Below are positions 14,552 through 23,109 of a DNA stretch of 23,288 nt, piece by piece. A program made the position numbers and the translations under genes. The notes below the pieces were generated by a model that saw only the letters and a list, made by a program, of their open reading frames with translations, was not told where the DNA came from and searched no databases. The stretch is from Sphingobacteriaceae bacterium (lineage in GTDB: Bacteria; Bacteroidota; Bacteroidia; Sphingobacteriales; Sphingobacteriaceae), in the NCBI GenBank assembly GCA_947478315.1, contig CANJWF010000002.1:1-23288 (forward strand). Direction: 5' to 3'. Every line of letters begins with the position of its first letter. Within the stretch, counting starts at the first letter, position 1.

Positions 14552-15883
14552 TCAGAGTTCGGGTAATATTTTTTCAATAATCTCAATGCCTTGGTTGATG
14601 TGTTCTTGTTGAATGGTTAACGCGGGTCTAAAGCGTATGGTGTTTTGTCCGCAACCTAGAAACATGGCACCTTTTTCGAGTCCCTTTTTAATAAATTGAT
14701 CTCTCATATTTTTATTGGGTAAATCGAAAGCAGTTAATAGTCCTTTTCCTCTTACGGCGTGTAATTTATCCGATTTTTGACTTATCTTTAATAATTGCTG
14801 TTGTAAGTATTCTCCTACTTGCTCAGCATTTTTGCATAAGTTATCTTCTTGAATGATTTCTAATATTTTTGATGAACGAACCATGTCTGTTAAACTACCT
14901 CCCCATGTGGAATTAATACGTGAGGATACTTTAAAAACATGATTTTCTACTTCGTCTATTTTGTTGCCAACCAACATGCCACAAATCTGCATTTTTTTCC
15001 CAAATGCAATAATATCTGGACGGGCTTTTTCACCGAAGTGTTCATGTGCCCAAAATTTCCCACTTAATCCTACTCCAGTTTGTACTTCGTCATAAATGAG
15101 CATAGCTTCGTTTTCGTCGGCTAATATGCGTAATTGTTCTAAAAATTCTTTTCTTACGTGATTATCCCCTCCTTCGGATTGTATTGGTTCTATGATGATG
15201 GCACAAATGTCGTCTAGGTTCTCTTGAAATGCTTTTTTGATTTGAGCCAATGCTAATTGTTCTTTTTGTAGCAAATTACTGTGATTGCTTTCGTTGTGCG
15301 GAAAGTCTATTTTGGGTATGGTGATTCTTGGCCAATCAAATTTGGCAAACCATTTTGTTTTGTCGGGCGATGTGTTAGTAAGGCTTAGTGTGTAACCTGA
15401 ACGACCATGAAAAGCTTGCTCGAAATGCAACACTTGTAATCCTTTCTCTTTTCTATAGCCTTTTTGAAAATTTTTTTGAACTTTCCAATCCATGGCTGTT
15501 TTTAATCCATTTTCTATACCGAGTGTTCCTCCTGCGATAAAGAAAGCGTACTTGCTATAGTTGGGTTTTGCAATACGCGCAAATGTTTCTACGAATTGTG
15601 CATATTGTACGGTATAAACGTCTGAGTTGGATGGGTTAGCTAAAGCTGCCAATAGTAAGTTTTTTTTGAATATTTCATCGTTTACCATTTTTGGATGGTT
15701 ATATCCTAAGGGAACTGATGCAAAGCAGGTAAAAAAATCTAGTAGGGTTCGGTTGTGTTTTGAATCATGTATGAAAACGCCTTGACTTTTCTCCATGTCG
15801 AAAATGATGTCGAAGCCATCGGCAAGAATGTGTTTGCTTAAAACGTTGTGAACTTGATGTGGTGGTACAGATAATTGATACAT
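14552..15883 (-). CDS. lat: L-lysine 6-transaminase (lysine epsilon-aminotransferase)
   Basis: PLP-dependent class III aminotransferase that moves the epsilon-amino group of L-lysine to 2-oxoglutarate, giving a semialdehyde that cyclises to piperideine-6-carboxylate. The 443-residue length and sequence fit the LAT family: FDMEKSQGVFIHD (28-40), DFFTCFASVPLGYNHP (49-64), FFIAGGTLGIENGLKTAMDWK (split over 114-134), IIEPIQSEGGD (230-240), LIYDEVQTGVGLSGKFWAHE (262-281) and IIAFGKKMQICGM (291-303), whose Lys pair at 296-297 includes the Schiff-base lysine. The C-terminal NTIRFRPALTI is conserved. It is probably a lysine degradation enzyme; no aminoadipate semialdehyde dehydrogenase gene is adjacent. 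It has its own -7 box 18 bp upstream. A general class III aminotransferase is the alternative, considered unlikely. Confidence 0.92.
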   Translation of the reverse strand: MYQLSVPPHQVHNVLSKHILADGFDIIFDMEKSQGVFIHDSKHNRTLLDFFTCFASVPLGYNHPKMVNDEIFKKNLLLAALANPSNSDVYTVQYAQFVETFARIAKPNYSKYAFFIAGGTLGIENGLKTAMDWKVQKNFQKGYRKEKGLQVLHFEQAFHGRSGYTLSLTNTSPDKTKWFAKFDWPRITIPKIDFPHNESNHSNLLQKEQLALAQIKKAFQENLDDICAIIIEPIQSEGGDNHVRKEFLEQLRILADENEAMLIYDEVQTGVGLSGKFWAHEHFGEKARPDIIAFGKKMQICGMLVGNKIDEVENHVFKVSSRINSTWGGSLTDMVRSSKILEIIQEDNLCKNAEQVGEYLQQQLLKISQKSDKLHAVRGKGLLTAFDLPNKNMRDQFIKKGLEKGAMFLGCGQNTIRFRPALTIQQEHINQGIEIIEKILPEL

Positions 15884-15901
15884 AATTGGATTCTATTTTT
15901 T

Positions 15902-15909
15902 CAAAAGTA
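15902..15909 (-). promoter_or_regulatory. Putative -7 element of lat
   Basis: The minus strand reads TACTTTTG, fitting TAnnTTTG, 18 bp before the lat start in a 79-bp gap behind the desulfhydrase gene. No convincing -33 TTG is present. It suggests lat can be transcribed separately from the gene upstream. Confidence 0.4.
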
Positions 15910-15962
15910 TTAAAAAATAAGCTATTGCTGATGTTACTGTGTATTCAATTGATTTTGCGGGG

Positions 15963-16844
15963 TTAAAATGCGAATCGTTCTTTCATTCCTAGTGTGCCAA
16001 ATAGACCTCCTGTATGAATAAATAATATTTTGTCTTCAGCATTGAAAAATCTTTCTTGTAATAAGTCGAATAGTGCAAATAGAGCTTTTCCTGTATATAT
16101 GGGATCGAGCATGATGCCTGTTTGTTGAGTGAAATGTGTAATAAAATTCAATAAACTGACGTTGGTTTTGGCATAACCTCCAAAATGGTATTGTTTATGG
16201 AAATGAAAAGTTATGGGTTTATGTAATAGTTCGTTGATATTTTCTTTTAAATATTCGCTGTCTTTTAGTACAGGTATTACATGTACTTGTGAATGTTTTT
16301 TTGTAAACGTTAGCCCATTTAAAATACCTGCTATAGTTGTTCCTGTTCCTGCGGCACAAAAAATATGATTATAATTTTCTGTTAATTCTTGAATAATTTC
16401 ACTGCAACCTTTAGCTCCCTCTGCTCCTGCTCCTCCTTCATCTATAAAAAATGCCTGTTTGTTTTTATTGAAAAGGGCTTGAAAAATTTCTCGTTTATTT
16501 CGATAGGCATCTCGTGATACGAATTGTAGTTCCATACCATGTAATTTACATAGAAATAACGTGTCGTTATTAACGGGTTCTCCCCGTACGATACCAATGG
16601 TTTTTAATCCAAATATGGCACCTGCTGTGGCTGTAGCCAATAAATGATTGGAATAGGCTCCACCGAATGTTACCAGCACATTTTTGTTTTCTTGTTTGGC
16701 TTGTTGAAGAATATATTTTAGTTTACGCCACTTGTTACCTGAAATAAAAGGATGTATGAGGTCGTCTCTCTTAATGTCTAATTGAACGTTGTGTGCGGTT
16801 AATTGTTCTAATCGGACAGAATGTATGGGGCTATAGATGTTCAT
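15963..16844 (-). CDS. D-cysteine desulfhydrase / 1-aminocyclopropane-1-carboxylate deaminase homologue
   Basis: PLP-dependent fold-II enzyme of 293 residues, the short Bacteroidota version. RDDLIHPFISGNKWRKLKY (26-44) contains the PLP lysine (Lys38 by comparison with the GGNKxRKLE motif). VTFGGAYSNHLLATA (58-72) is the substrate-carboxylate loop with Ser65-Asn66-His67. CAAGTGTTIAGIL holds the phosphate-binding glycines, and ILFIHTGGLFG lies near the C-terminus. Members of this family split D-cysteine to pyruvate, sulfide and ammonia, or deaminate ACC; the short bacterial forms are more often desulfhydrases, but sequence alone does not decide. The start is the ATG at 16842-16844. A long perfect hairpin lies just 18 bp upstream, so transcription must either start in that small space or read through the hairpin. 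Confidence 0.85.
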   Translation of the reverse strand: MNIYSPIHSVRLEQLTAHNVQLDIKRDDLIHPFISGNKWRKLKYILQQAKQENKNVLVTFGGAYSNHLLATATAGAIFGLKTIGIVRGEPVNNDTLFLCKLHGMELQFVSRDAYRNKREIFQALFNKNKQAFFIDEGGAGAEGAKGCSEIIQELTENYNHIFCAAGTGTTIAGILNGLTFTKKHSQVHVIPVLKDSEYLKENINELLHKPITFHFHKQYHFGGYAKTNVSLLNFITHFTQQTGIMLDPIYTGKALFALFDLLQERFFNAEDKILFIHTGGLFGTLGMKERFAF

Positions 16845-16862
16845 TATTTAATTAACCTTTTT

Positions 16863-16918
16863 ATTGTAAACAGAATAGGCTGTTCTCTATTTTGAGAACA
16901 GCCTATTCTGTTTACAAT
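16863..16918. terminator. Perfect 25-bp stem-loop between the DUF6588-type gene and the desulfhydrase gene
   Basis: The 25-bp arms 16863-16887 and 16894-16918 are exact reverse complements around a 6-nt loop TATTTT. The core arm is GGCTGTTCTC paired with GAGAACAGCC. It lies 19 bp after the stop of the DUF6588-type gene, so a terminator for that gene is the simplest reading. However, the T-run (ATTTTTG) is on the plus-strand side, and the minus-strand exit is only CAATAAAAGG, so it is not a textbook intrinsic terminator for the minus strand. Confidence 0.65.
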
Positions 16919-16937
16919 TTTTGTTGATGAATGAAAT

Positions 16938-18053
16938 TTAAAAATCAAATCCTATTCCTGTTCCTATGTTTGCGCTATTATATAAAGAACCTATTGTGTA
17001 CGAACCGTATAGGCGTAATACCCAAAGTATGTTTAATTGAAATCCTGCTGTGGCGTAAACATTATTTTTACTAGAACTGATGCTTAATGGATCTTTCCAG
17101 TTGCTGTAAGTTTGTTGGATAGTTCCGTTTGAGTTTAAAATCGGATCGCTAACAATTGGGTAATCTCCTTTTAATTTTAAACTTGAAGAAGAATATCCAT
17201 AACCTAAGCTAAAGTATGGTGTGAAGAATAATAATTTTTTAGAAATTAAAACTTCAGCATTGAACCCTGAAAGAACTGTTTCTAAATTTTGATTTGAAAA
17301 TTTACTTTCATCTCGTGCTGTTCCATCTGCTGGAACATGGCCAAGTTCTGGTTTCAGTCCGATATTTTTGTATTCAAAACTCATTCGTGTATAGCCTAAT
17401 GAAAGAGCCAAATCGAATAAGCGTACTTTACTTAATCCAGGTATCCATTGATATAAGTCATGTCTTAGTCCTATTCCCCACATTCCCATAGAGAAATTTG
17501 AAATGGTAATTTGTGGTACAAATCTCAAAGAAATATCCGTATTTTTTCCCCAAACACCTGTTCCAACATTAATTTGAGCTTGAGGAGCAAAAGCAAACCC
17601 ATTCGTAAATCCTTTTGGCAATGTCATATTTCCTATAGTAGTTGATGATATATTTCCAACCGCTGGAGATAGAATATTAAGTTTTGGACCGTCATTGGTT
17701 GAGCCTAAGAAGGTCGGGGCTATAGTGTTTGCAGAGTTTGCGGGTGTTAGTAGTTTTAAATCTAATTTAGATATATCGAACGATTTTTCGGAACTTGGTG
17801 CCATAACTAAGGCTGATCCTACTCTGATATCTACACGGAATACTTTTTTTGTTTGGGCTGAATTATACCAACCAGAGTTTAATCCTGACGCCATGGCATC
17901 TAATCCAGGAGAAATGTATGCACCTAAAATTTTCTGAACGTCATCTTTACCTCCTTTTAAAAGGTTGCCAATATCCTGTGCACTTGAGGATATACTCATT
18001 ATTAAGCCAAGTGTAAACGTGGCTATTTTTACGGTAGTAAACGGGTGTTTCAT
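16938..18053 (-). CDS. Outer-membrane beta-barrel protein, DUF6588-like
   Basis: The 371-residue protein begins with a Sec signal peptide (residues 1-26, ending ISSSA-Q). The mature part has the pattern of a Bacteroidota outer-membrane protein: many short amphipathic strands rich in Gly, Tyr, Phe and Leu (for example DISLRFVPQITISNFSMGMW, LFDLALSLGYTRMSFEY, KKLLFFTPYFSLGYGYSSSS, LNILWVLRLYGSYTIG) and a C-terminal phenylalanine (GIGFDF), typical of barrels inserted by Bam. Segments near the mature N-terminus such as LGAYISPGLDAMASGLNSGWYNSAQ match the DUF6588 family as I remember it. Function is unknown. Its start codon and leader fall in the second copy of a dispersed repeat that also precedes the HD-domain gene. 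A long hairpin follows its stop. Confidence 0.8.
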   Translation of the reverse strand: MKHPFTTVKIATFTLGLIMSISSSAQDIGNLLKGGKDDVQKILGAYISPGLDAMASGLNSGWYNSAQTKKVFRVDIRVGSALVMAPSSEKSFDISKLDLKLLTPANSANTIAPTFLGSTNDGPKLNILSPAVGNISSTTIGNMTLPKGFTNGFAFAPQAQINVGTGVWGKNTDISLRFVPQITISNFSMGMWGIGLRHDLYQWIPGLSKVRLFDLALSLGYTRMSFEYKNIGLKPELGHVPADGTARDESKFSNQNLETVLSGFNAEVLISKKLLFFTPYFSLGYGYSSSSLKLKGDYPIVSDPILNSNGTIQQTYSNWKDPLSISSSKNNVYATAGFQLNILWVLRLYGSYTIGSLYNSANIGTGIGFDF

Positions 18054-18240
18054 TGGAATATAATTGGTTTTTTAAGGTTTAATTGACTGCGAAGCGTTGA
18101 TTATGCCCAAACGATTATTCATTTGTGTTTTGTCCCTGATGGTGTTCATGAATGCAAGTATTTATTCCTTAGTGTTTAGTTTCTTTATGGCACTCATGAA
18201 TCTTACAGGTACTCAGTTCTATTTCCTTTTTCATCAAGGA
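18048..18240. repeat. Dispersed repeat, copy 2 (abuts the DUF6588-type gene start codon)
   Basis: This is the longer copy of the repeat also found at 8313-8434. Reading minus, it carries a 16-codon ORF (18072-18122, MNNRLGIINASQSIKP) that ends 18 bp before the DUF6588-type start codon; frame, length, stop codon and 11 of 16 residues match copy 1. Reading plus, an open frame from ATG 18103 to 18300 (65 residues) begins MPKRLFICVLSLMVFMNAS and contains a second related segment, VFSFFMALMNLTGTQ, about 47 bp later, so the copy seems to include an internal tandem duplication of a signal-peptide-like piece. The 65-residue frame is hydrophobic, has no recognised domain, and is not called as a gene. 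Confidence 0.75.
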
Positions 18241-18334
18241 CTTTATGAACGTTCGGTGTTATCAACGGTTGGTTACAACTCGCTGATGGGCATTTTATAG
18301 CTTTGGTTTTTAGTTTATTATGATTTAATTAATG

Positions 18335-21298
18335 TTATAAACTTCTTTTTACCTCTACTTGCTCGTATGCTTCTACTACATCTCCAACTTTAATATCGTT
18401 GAAATTTTGAATATTTAAACCACATTCGTAACCTGTTGCAACTTCTTTAACATCGTCTTTAAACCGTTTTAAAGACGCCAACTCGCCGCTGTAAATAACT
18501 ACTCCGTCACGAACTATTCTAATTTTGCTATTTCGGTTTATTTTACCATCTAACACCATACATCCGGCAATGGTTCCTACTTTGGTTATTTTGAAAGTTT
18601 CGCGGATTTCAACGTTCGCCGTTATTTTCTCCTCAAATTCAGGGGCCAACATACCTTCCATCGCTTGTTTAACTTCGTTGATGGCATCATATATGATTGA
18701 ATATAAACGAACATCTATTTGTTCTTGTTCAGCTAATTTGCGTGCACCTGCTGAAGGTCGAACTTGAAATCCAATGATAATGGCATCAGATGCAGATGCT
18801 AATAATACATCAGATTCTGATATTTGTCCAACAGATTTACCGATAATATTTACTTGTACTTCTTCGGTAGATAGTTTTAGAAGTGAATCGGATAATGCTT
18901 CAATTGAACCATCCACATCACCTTTTACAATGATATTGAGTTCTCGGAAGTTGCCGATGGCTAATCGACGTCCAATTTCGTCTAATGTAATGTGTTTTTT
19001 GGTACGCATTCCTTGTTCCCGTTGTAATTGCATACGTTTTGTAGCAATTTCTCGTGCATCGGTTTCAGATTCCATTGCATTGAACTTGTCGCCTGATGAT
19101 GGCGCACCTTGCATACCTAATACTTGGGTTGGAGCGGATGGTCCAGCTTCACTTATTTTTAGTCCCCGTTCGTTAAATAATGCTTTTACTTTACCTGAAT
19201 AGCATCCTGCCAAAATAGGGTCGCCAACTTTTAATGTTCCACTTTGTACCAATACGGTTGTTACGATTCCCCTTCCTTTATCTAACGTTGCTTCTATTAC
19301 TGTTCCTATTGCACGTTTATTGGGGTTGGCTTTAAGATCTAATATTTCGGCTTCGAGTAATACTTTTTCGAGTAATTGTTCGACGTTAGTTCCCTTTTTG
19401 GCTGAAATTTCTTGTGTTTGATATTTACCCCCCCATTCTTCAACCAAAATATTCATGTTTGCTAGTTGTTCGCGTATTTTATCGGCGTTAGCACCAGGTT
19501 TATCCATTTTGTTAAATGCGAATACAATGGGTACTCCTGCTGCTTGTGCATGATTGATGGCTTCTCGGGTTTGTGGCATCACGCTGTCGTCGGCTGCAAC
19601 TACGATAATAACGATATCTGTTACTTGTGCTCCCCGTGCACGCATGGCAGTAAAAGCTTCGTGTCCAGGAGTATCTAAGAAAGTTATTTTTTTGCCTGTT
19701 TCTAGTTTTACTTCGTAGGCACCAATATGTTGTGTGATTCCTCCTGCTTCTCCTCCTATTACATTGGTTTTGCGTATAAAGTCTAGTAAGGATGTTTTAC
19801 CGTGGTCTACATGTCCCATTACGGTAACGATAGGTGCTCTTGGTAATAAATCATTAATATTATCTTCTTCTTCTAATATAGTTTCTTGGGCATCGGGTTT
19901 CACAAATTCTACGCCATAGCCAAATTCTTCTGCTACTAAAGTTAGGATTTCTGCATCTAATCTTTGATTGATAGATACGAAGATTCCCAAACTCATGCAT
20001 GTTGCAATAATTTTGGTTACCGATTCGTTAATCATACTCGCTAGTTCATTGGCGGTAACGAATTCGGTTACTTTTAAAACTTTGGATTGTAATTCTTGTT
20101 CTAATGCTGCGTCTTCTACTGATTGAGCTATTTCATCTCGTTTTTGCCTTCTTAGTTTACTTCTTTGAGCAAATTTTCCAGATTTTCCTGCGCCACTTAG
20201 TTGAGCTAAGGTTGCTTTAATTTGGTCTTGAATTTGTTTATCGCTCAATTCTTCTTTTGGTGCCGAGTGATCTTTTCCTTTGTATGCAGTGTTTCCTTTG
20301 TATGTAGAATTGCCCTGAAAAGGTTTGTGTCCTCCTACATTTGGTTTGAAATCGGGTTTTTTTGCACCTTGGCTAAATCCTTCTTTTGGTTTGTTGGTAT
20401 TATCTGTAGGAGTATTGTTCGTATTCGGTCGTGGACTACTATTATTTTCTTTTCTTTTTCTTTTTCTTTTAGCATCATTATTTGCGTTTGCATTGGATGA
20501 TGATGCTACAGGTACATCTTTTTTCTTTTTGTGTTCTGTTGGAAGTTGAATTTTACCTACTACGTTTGGTCCTGATAATCTTTCTGCTACTGCTCTTATG
20601 ACTTGGTTTGGATTATACGCAGGGGTCGCGGTTACTTCTATTACAGCATCGGGAATTTTTTCTACGATGGGGGGAGTGGTAGAAGATTTGGGTTCTTCTA
20701 CTGTTAGGGTAGTTTCTTGTTCTTTAATGTCTTTAGTTTCGTTATTTGCTTCAATTACAATTGGGAATTCTTCTGTAATTTTTTCTTGCACTGGAGTTAT
20801 TGGTACGGTTTTTTCTTCTGTTTTTGTGGGAACGGGAATACTTTTTTCTTCTTCTTTTTTCTTCTTCTTGGTTTTACTGAGGTCTATTTTACCTACAACT
20901 TTTATTCCAGGTAACGTGGTATCGTTGGTCGGTTCAATATTTTTAGCTTCGTTTTCGTTTGGTGAATTTACCTCTAGGATAGGGGTAACTGGGCTAATAT
21001 TTTTGATTAAAATTTCATCTTCGACGATTGTTTCAATAGTAGGTTTTATGCTTTCTGATGCATCTTCTTGTTCATCTTTACGAACTTTTCCTATAACAAT
21101 TTGTTTTGCTTCTTCTCGCAAAATTTTATCGCTTTGAAATTCATTAAGCAACGAACGATACATATCGTCGCTGAGCTTAGTTGTGGGTTTGTTGTCTATT
21201 TCATAGCCTTTTTTACCCAAGAATTCAACGATAGTACCTATTCCTATGTTGAGTTCTTTGGCGGCCTTGATTAATTTTATTGACTTGTCTTCAGACAT
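18335..21298 (-). CDS. infB: Translation initiation factor IF-2
   Basis: GTPase that brings initiator fMet-tRNA to the 30S subunit and promotes subunit joining. The 987-residue length is normal for Bacteroidota. Residues 1-55 form a helical IF2_N domain (SIKLIKAAKELNIGIGTIVE). Residues about 75-380 are low-complexity Lys/Glu/Thr/Asn-rich linker with KKKKKEEE and KRKRKRKE tracts, followed by a second IF2_N-like domain (about 405-465). The G domain has GHVDHGKT (495-502), DTPGH (542-546), NKMD (596-599) and an SAKKG segment. C-terminal domains include FKITKVGTIAGCMVLDGKINR. It is the last gene of rimP-nusA-infB, separated from nusA by 79 bp that contain a 16-bp stem-loop. Confidence 0.97.
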   Translation of the reverse strand: MSEDKSIKLIKAAKELNIGIGTIVEFLGKKGYEIDNKPTTKLSDDMYRSLLNEFQSDKILREEAKQIVIGKVRKDEQEDASESIKPTIETIVEDEILIKNISPVTPILEVNSPNENEAKNIEPTNDTTLPGIKVVGKIDLSKTKKKKKEEEKSIPVPTKTEEKTVPITPVQEKITEEFPIVIEANNETKDIKEQETTLTVEEPKSSTTPPIVEKIPDAVIEVTATPAYNPNQVIRAVAERLSGPNVVGKIQLPTEHKKKKDVPVASSSNANANNDAKRKRKRKENNSSPRPNTNNTPTDNTNKPKEGFSQGAKKPDFKPNVGGHKPFQGNSTYKGNTAYKGKDHSAPKEELSDKQIQDQIKATLAQLSGAGKSGKFAQRSKLRRQKRDEIAQSVEDAALEQELQSKVLKVTEFVTANELASMINESVTKIIATCMSLGIFVSINQRLDAEILTLVAEEFGYGVEFVKPDAQETILEEEDNINDLLPRAPIVTVMGHVDHGKTSLLDFIRKTNVIGGEAGGITQHIGAYEVKLETGKKITFLDTPGHEAFTAMRARGAQVTDIVIIVVAADDSVMPQTREAINHAQAAGVPIVFAFNKMDKPGANADKIREQLANMNILVEEWGGKYQTQEISAKKGTNVEQLLEKVLLEAEILDLKANPNKRAIGTVIEATLDKGRGIVTTVLVQSGTLKVGDPILAGCYSGKVKALFNERGLKISEAGPSAPTQVLGMQGAPSSGDKFNAMESETDAREIATKRMQLQREQGMRTKKHITLDEIGRRLAIGNFRELNIIVKGDVDGSIEALSDSLLKLSTEEVQVNIIGKSVGQISESDVLLASASDAIIIGFQVRPSAGARKLAEQEQIDVRLYSIIYDAINEVKQAMEGMLAPEFEEKITANVEIRETFKITKVGTIAGCMVLDGKINRNSKIRIVRDGVVIYSGELASLKRFKDDVKEVATGYECGLNIQNFNDIKVGDVVEAYEQVEVKRSL

Positions 21299-21330
21299 TT
21301 ATTTTAATAATTATTTGTCATTTATTGCAA

Positions 21331-21372
21331 ATGATTGCATTTAAGAGATAAAAAGTTCTTAAATGCAATCAT
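21331..21372 (-). other. Stem-loop between nusA and infB
   Basis: ATGATTGCATTTAAGA (21331-21346) pairs perfectly with TCTTAAATGCAATCAT (21357-21372) around a 10-nt loop. It sits in the nusA-infB gap, ending 5 bp from the nusA stop codon. On the transcribed (minus) strand it is followed by ATTTGCAATAAATG, a poor U-tract, so full termination is unlikely. Partial attenuation, mRNA processing or 3'-end protection of the rimP-nusA mRNA are possible readings. Confidence 0.5.
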
Positions 21373-21377
21373 CAGAT

Positions 21378-22613
21378 TTATTCAAATTCCGCATTTAAAA
21401 TATCGAGTACTTCTTTGATTGTTTCTTCCTCTAAATCTGTTCTTTTTACTAACTCATCCATAGTTAGTGCTAATACTGATTTTGCCGTGTCGCAACCAAT
21501 AGATTTTAATTCATCGATAATCCATTCTTCTATTTCATCTGTAAATTCATCTAAATCTACGTCTTCGTCTTCTTCATCCGACTCTCTGTAAACATCAATT
21601 TCGTAACCAGTAAGTTTACCCGCTAATTTAATATTGTATCCGCCTCTACCAATTGCCAAAGATACTTGTTCGGGTTTCAGAAAAACAGAGGCTCTTTTGT
21701 TTTCTTCATCTAGTTTGATGTTATTTACTTTTGCTGGCGACAATGCTCTTTGTATATAGAGGGATATGTTATTGGTAAAATTGATTACATCAATATTTTC
21801 GTTTCTTAATTCTCGAACTATACCGTGTATTCTTGAGCCTTTCATTCCTACGCAAGCTCCTACAGGATCTATTCTGTCGTCGTAGGATTCTACAGCAACT
21901 TTGGCACGTTCTCCAGGTTCGCGTACGATTTTTTTAATAGAAATAAGCCCATCAAAAATTTCAGGAACTTCCATTTCGAATAATCGTTGTAAAAATTCTG
22001 GTGCTGTTCTGGAAATGATAATTTTCGGATTGGCATTAATCATTTCTACTTTAAGAATAACTGCGCGTACGCTGTCACCTTTTTTGAAATAATCCGCAGG
22101 GATTTGTTCGGTTTTAGGCATGAGTAACTCATTGCCTTCGTCGTCTATTACCAGCGTTTCTTTTTTCCAAACTTGATAAATTTCACCAGTGATGATTTCG
22201 CCAATTCGGTTTTTGTATTTCTTGAAAATCTCATCTTTTTCCAATTCTAAGACTTTCGATACCAATGTTTGTCGTGCGGCTAAAATAGCCCGACGACCAA
22301 AACTTTCTAAAGTTATTTGCTCAATAAACTCATCTCCAACTTCTAATTCGGAATCCGTTTGTCGTGCTTCTGCCAATTCAATTTCTAAATCGTCATCTTC
22401 AGAAAATCCATCTTCTACGATAGCTCTTGTTCTCCAAATTTCTAAGTCTCCATTTTCTGTGTTTACAATAACGTCACAGTTTTCGTCTGTGCCGTATTTT
22501 TTTCTCAACATACTTCTGAAAACGTCCTCTAATACACTGATCATCGTTGGTCGATCAATGTTTTTAAATTCTTTAAACTCTTTGAATGAGTCTATCAAAT
22601 TAATGTTGCTCAT
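21378..22613 (-). CDS. nusA: Transcription termination/antitermination factor NusA
   Basis: RNA polymerase-associated factor that modulates pausing, termination and antitermination. The 411 residues show an N-terminal RNAP-binding domain (about 1-125, LIDSFKEFKEFKNIDRPTM and FGRRAILAARQTLVSKV), an S1 domain (about 135-200, GEIYQVWKKETLVID, KKGDSVRAVILKV), and two KH domains (about 230-345, with RIDPVGACVGMKGSRIHGIV and SLAIGRGGYNIKLAGKLTG). An acidic stretch (about 348-362) and a short C-terminal helical domain (TDLEEETIKEVLDILNAEFE) follow, as in Bacteroidota NusA, which lacks the long repeats of the E. coli protein. It starts 3 bp after rimP. In E. coli NusA represses its own operon, which is relevant to the hairpin in the rimP leader here. 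Confidence 0.97.
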   Translation of the reverse strand: MSNINLIDSFKEFKEFKNIDRPTMISVLEDVFRSMLRKKYGTDENCDVIVNTENGDLEIWRTRAIVEDGFSEDDDLEIELAEARQTDSELEVGDEFIEQITLESFGRRAILAARQTLVSKVLELEKDEIFKKYKNRIGEIITGEIYQVWKKETLVIDDEGNELLMPKTEQIPADYFKKGDSVRAVILKVEMINANPKIIISRTAPEFLQRLFEMEVPEIFDGLISIKKIVREPGERAKVAVESYDDRIDPVGACVGMKGSRIHGIVRELRNENIDVINFTNNISLYIQRALSPAKVNNIKLDEENKRASVFLKPEQVSLAIGRGGYNIKLAGKLTGYEIDVYRESDEEDEDVDLDEFTDEIEEWIIDELKSIGCDTAKSVLALTMDELVKRTDLEEETIKEVLDILNAEFE

Positions 22614-22616
22614 GTG

Positions 22617-23081
22617 TTAAAATGTTATTAGAACTTTTGCTTCTGTTATTTCGTTGTAGGGGATTCTTTTTTCGATAGAGGTAGTTTTTTTACCTTTTTC
22701 TTTTAGGGTTATTGTTATAACTATATCTTGTTCGTTGGTTGCTATTAATTCACCTTCGCAGGTTGTTGTATCGGCTAATTTAATAGCTAATTTTCTGCCT
22801 ATGTTTTTAGTGTACTGTCTCTGTAATATCAGAGGAAAACCTATACCTGGCGAAGAAACCTCAATGCGATAGGCATGGTCGATTATATTTTTTTCTTCTA
22901 TGATACCACTAATGTGGCGACTTAAAGATACGCAATCAGAAACTTTAACACCTTCATCTCCGTCGATTAAAATCTTTAATTCGTGAGAAGGAAGCATTTT
23001 CACTTCTACTAAAAACAGAGAAGTGTCTGCTAATTTATCGTTAACTAATTGTTGTATGTTTTCTTCAATTCCCATAACCAT
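22617..23081 (-). CDS. rimP: Ribosome maturation factor RimP
   Basis: Cytoplasmic factor needed for 30S subunit maturation. The N-terminal domain has the family pattern IQQLVNDKLADTSLFLVEVKML, then LKILIDGDEGVKVSDCVSLSRHISGII, and the signature YRIEVSSPGIGFPL before the C-terminal SH3-like barrel (TKNIGRKLAIKLAD to KVLITF). The start is uncertain. The ATG at 23079-23081 (MVMGIEEN) or 23073-23075 (MGIEEN) gives 154 or 152 residues, the usual Bacteroidota length. A longer frame to 23108 would use a TTG inside the T-run of the upstream hairpin, and an ATG at 23094-23096 adds five more residues. It is the first gene of rimP-nusA-infB, with a -7 box and a terminator-like hairpin just upstream. Confidence 0.92.
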   Translation of the reverse strand: MVMGIEENIQQLVNDKLADTSLFLVEVKMLPSHELKILIDGDEGVKVSDCVSLSRHISGIIEEKNIIDHAYRIEVSSPGIGFPLILQRQYTKNIGRKLAIKLADTTTCEGELIATNEQDIVITITLKEKGKKTTSIEKRIPYNEITEAKVLITF

Positions 23082-23109
23082 GGAGTCACTACACATATAA
23101 AAAAACAAA

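Noticed and set aside
8313..18240. The two repeat copies as ends of a composite transposon
   Set aside because: About 10 kb of ordinary housekeeping genes (including metH) lie between them, there is no transposase gene, and the copies differ in length; independent insertion or local duplication is simpler.
18103..18300. 65-codon plus-strand ORF as a real protein gene
   Set aside because: It starts inside a dispersed repeat, has no recognisable domain, no promoter box or terminator, and is disrupted in the other copy; it is kept only as an observation.
20598..21137. 179-codon open frame on the plus strand inside infB
   Set aside because: It is antisense to the low-complexity Lys/Glu-rich linker of IF-2, which gives Phe/Ser-rich opposite frames by composition; no start context or domain supports it.
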